Shown here piece by piece: positions 62,438 to 64,000 of a stretch of DNA of 64,000 nucleotides. Within the stretch, counting starts at the first letter, position 1, and each line of letters opens with the position of its first letter. Where the stretch lies: NCBI GenBank assembly GCA_003612285.1, contig RAYE01000019.1, forward strand, positions 21,316-85,315, given 5' to 3'. Both the position numbers and the translations under genes were made by a program. The stretch comes from a bacterium D16-51. GTDB lineage: Bacteria; Bacillota; Clostridia; Lachnospirales; Lachnospiraceae. A model generated the notes under the pieces. It made no database searches. It saw only the letters and a program-made list of their open reading frames with translations, and was not told the origin of the DNA.

Positions 62438-62944
62438 ATGAATACATATTTTAAGGATATTAATACACTGGAAGAATTAAGAAAGCAGTACAAAGAATTG
62501 TTAAAGGAATACCATCCTGATAATGGTGGGGATGTTGCTATTATGCAAGAAATCAATGCAGAGTATGACAAACTTTTTAAGGTACTGAAAGATAAGCATG
62601 ATAATAATACAATGGATGGTGTAAAATCAGATTATGACGCTAATATGTATGATTGGGAAAATGACAAGGCATTGCGTGAAGTGTTAGAAAAGATAATCAA
62701 TTTTGAAGGCATTGAAATACTAATATGTGGTCAATGGATATGGGTAGATGGTAATACATATGCCTATAAAAAAGAACTGAAAGAAATCGGGTTCAAATGG
62801 GCGTCACAAAAAAAGAAATGGTATTTCCATACTGAAATATTCCGAAAGAAAAGCCATAAAATATTATCTATGGAAGATATACAAAATTATTACGGCAGTA
62901 CCACAGTAAAGGGTATGGATAAGAAACAGATAGCACAGGCATGA
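62438..62944 (+). CDS. J-domain (DnaJ-like) protein of IME2
   Basis: A 168-residue protein starting MNTYFKDINTLEELRKQYKE at ATG 62438. Residues 8-55 form a J domain with the HPD tripeptide (LLKEYHPDNGGDVAIMQEINAEYDKLF), needed to stimulate Hsp70 ATPase. The C-terminal part (ICGQWIWVDGNTYAYKKELKEIGFKWASQKKKWYFHT, given as its core region) is a small beta-rich domain also found alone in mobile elements. It might recruit host DnaK to Rep or another element protein. The last IME2 gene, 160 bp from attR. Confidence 0.8.
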   Translation: MNTYFKDINTLEELRKQYKELLKEYHPDNGGDVAIMQEINAEYDKLFKVLKDKHDNNTMDGVKSDYDANMYDWENDKALREVLEKIINFEGIEILICGQWIWVDGNTYAYKKELKEIGFKWASQKKKWYFHTEIFRKKSHKILSMEDIQNYYGSTTVKGMDKKQIAQA

Positions 62945-63103
62945 ATGAAAGGGGTGTAACCGCTAAAGGTTGCACCCTCTGTTGCTGCAAATATTACGTA
63001 TACAAGAATAAATATAGTCTTATGGCATTCCATGATGTGAAATTTTAGTAACGCAAAATCGGCTGTTTATTGTTGTTTGTTATTGTTATTATAGTGTGTT
63101 TAT

Positions 63104-63112
63104 AGGAACGCC
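63104..63112. other. attR: attR core of IME2
   Basis: AGGAACGCC, identical to 52206-52214, followed at once by helicase B codons for ISNSMVEMYS. 62945-63103 is noncoding. Confidence 0.75.
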
Positions 63113-63663
63113 TATAAGTAACTCGATGGTCGAGATGTATTCCGTGCAGAGGTATTTGCAGTATGACACCCTCGCAAGGAACGGTTTGCAGCATTTTGAC
63201 AGTTGGGCTTCCACGTTCGGCGAAACGGTCACGGCTCTGGAACTCGCCCCAGAGGGGACGAATTACCGAGCCAAAACGAGGTTTGCGAAGTTCTACAACC
63301 TGCCAGAACTGATGCAGATGTTCTGTGAGGTTGCGGACATCCAGACCGCCGATATGCTAAAGCTGCCCGTGCCAAAGGTCAATTACCATAACATCAAGAC
63401 AAAGCCGAGCCAAATCCAGACGGAAATGGTGGCGGGGCTTGCGAAGCGGGCAGAGAAAATCCGTGCAAGGATGGTAAAACCACAATTCGATAATATGCTC
63501 AAAATCACGAATGATGGACGGAAACTGGCACTCGACCAAAGATTGATTGATCCAATGCTGCCAGACAATCCAAACAGTAAAGTTAATGCCTGTGTAGACA
63601 ATGTGTACCGTATTTGGGAGGAAAGTGCCGGTACAAAAGCAGCCCAGCTTGTTTTTTGTGATT
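63105..63663 (+). pseudogene. Helicase B, exon 2 part after IME2
   Basis: Continues the helicase: GTPISNSMVEMYSVQRYLQY, LELAPEGTNYRAKTRFAKFYN, then KVNACVDNVYRIWEESAGTKAAQLVFCD. An open frame from GTG 63096 in the IME2 end to 63713 is created by the insertion. Helicase homology stops after LVFCD (63662), where a Ser/Thr-Pro segment should follow. Intron 2 is proposed to begin there. Confidence 0.85.
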
Positions 63664-64000
63664 GTGAAGCGATACGTTGCTATACAAACTATAAATGGGG
63701 CTATGCCCTGTGAGGAGGTAAAAATAGCGGAGAAAACAGAGATTTTCTCTAACTGATATTCCGAAGAGTGGAATGAAGGGGTAACGCCCGGAAACGCTCA
63801 CCTGATACTACGTTGGAGGCGAGGGAGTGCAATATCCCAAGCTGACACAGCACGTTGAAGTCGGCTGAGAACCGTCCAAACAGGCTGAATGCTGATGTGG
63901 AAAGCTGTCCAGAGGTGGATGGTGCGGTCTATAGGCCGGGGGTCTATAAAGCTCTCATGGCGAGAATGTGGCTGACTACCACTGACAAAACCCCGAATGA
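63664..64000 (+). mobile_element. Probable group II intron 2, 5' part
   Basis: After LVFCD the helicase frame is lost and structured, noncoding sequence begins with GTGAAGCGATACG at about 63664. It contains many short complementary blocks (GGGGCTATGCCC, CAGAGATTTTCTCT, TGGCGAGAATG) and runs to the window edge without a gene, as domain I of a group II intron would. The start GTGAAG departs from GUGYG in one base, so the exact boundary is uncertain. Any maturase gene lies outside. Confidence 0.6.

Larger units (their letters stand above)
52215..63112. mobile_element. IME2: 10.9-kb mobilizable element with CRESS-like Rep
   Basis: An A+T-rich island bounded by AGGAACGCC repeats inside the helicase B gene. 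Removing one repeat copy and everything between joins GTP (52214) to ISNSMVEMYS (63113), an exact family match. Contains serine recombinase, small gene, two Rep-like genes, FtsK-like ATPase, membrane and small proteins, HTH and RHH regulators, a zinc-ribbon membrane protein, a secreted protein and a J-domain protein. In the joined circle GTGTGTT..core..GATACACC forms imperfect inverted arms around the core. No channel genes, so transfer would use a helper. Confidence 0.88.
14986..64000 (+). mobile_element. ICE-B: Tn1549/CTn-like integrative conjugative element (right end outside window)
   Basis: Contains partition, adhesin, relaxase, coupling protein, pilin, VirB6, PrgI, VirB4, lytic enzyme and helicase genes all on the plus strand, the standard order of Firmicute type IV secretion ICEs. 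The left boundary is set where helicase A loses homology inside its DEAH codons (after 14985); the exact terminal sequence is uncertain. Its integrase is not in the window and should lie to the right. ICE-B is itself host to intron 1, IME2 and intron 2, all in its helicase gene. Confidence 0.75.

Noticed and set aside
63096..63713. Independent protein of 205 residues
   Set aside because: It is the continuation of helicase B with an accidental start in the IME2 end and an accidental stop in intron 2.

Overview
The window looks like a low-G+C Gram-positive gut anaerobe of the Clostridia, probably Lachnospiraceae. The evidence is AGGAGG-type ribosome binding sites, a Tn1549/CTn-style conjugation module, a Cna-B/LPXTG surface protein, and Maff2, PrgI, PcfB and TnpV proteins. 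I see no chromosomal housekeeping gene, rRNA, tRNA or CRISPR array. Essentially the whole 64 kb is mobile DNA inserted into mobile DNA.

Layout. (1) 1 to ~5790: right part of a mobilizable element (IME1) with a PadR regulator, a CPBP-like membrane protein, a winged-helix regulator, an RSF1010-like oriT, a MobQ relaxase and a serine recombinase that has lost its catalytic domain. It sits inside topB of a second element. (2) ~5793 to ~14985: decayed remnant of a conjugative element (ICE-A): 3' part of topB with a nonsense codon, an HTH regulator, and a giant methylase/helicase gene that is frameshifted and cut off at its DEAH box. (3) ~14986 to beyond the right edge: a second, largely intact ICE (ICE-B). 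Its order is a parM/parR-like pair, LPXTG adhesin, RadC, a Toprim protein, a GATATAG repeat array with a candidate oriT, MobC, relaxase, PcfB, VirD4, three cargo genes, Maff2 pilin, VirB6, PrgI, a C5 methyltransferase, VirB4, a 3D/NlpC lytic protein, a DpnD/PcfM-like protein and a second methylase/helicase.

(4) The ICE-B helicase gene is itself interrupted three times: by a group II intron (49303-52075), by an A+T-rich 10.9-kb element (IME2, ~52215-63112), and by what looks like the 5' part of a second group II intron (63664 to the edge). Joining the exons across intron 1 restores a normal KNLYLYTK helicase motif. Removing IME2 at its AGGAACGCC repeat restores GTPISNS.

(5) IME2 has a serine recombinase and an FtsK-like coupling ATPase. 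Its HUH plus superfamily-3 helicase Rep has the layout of CRESS-DNA virus (circovirus-type) replication proteins. Next to rep is a stem-loop with a circovirus-like nonamer flanked by 10-bp direct repeats. A Rep paralogue with both Walker motifs destroyed lies downstream.

Most notable are this circovirus-like replication module; three places where one stretch of DNA appears to encode two proteins in overlapping +1 frames (TnpV inside both helicase genes, and a second protein inside the methyltransferase gene); the paired GATATAG array near the ICE-B mobilization genes; and the repeated use of one helicase family as landing site for unrelated mobile elements. All homology statements are by eye; no database search was run.
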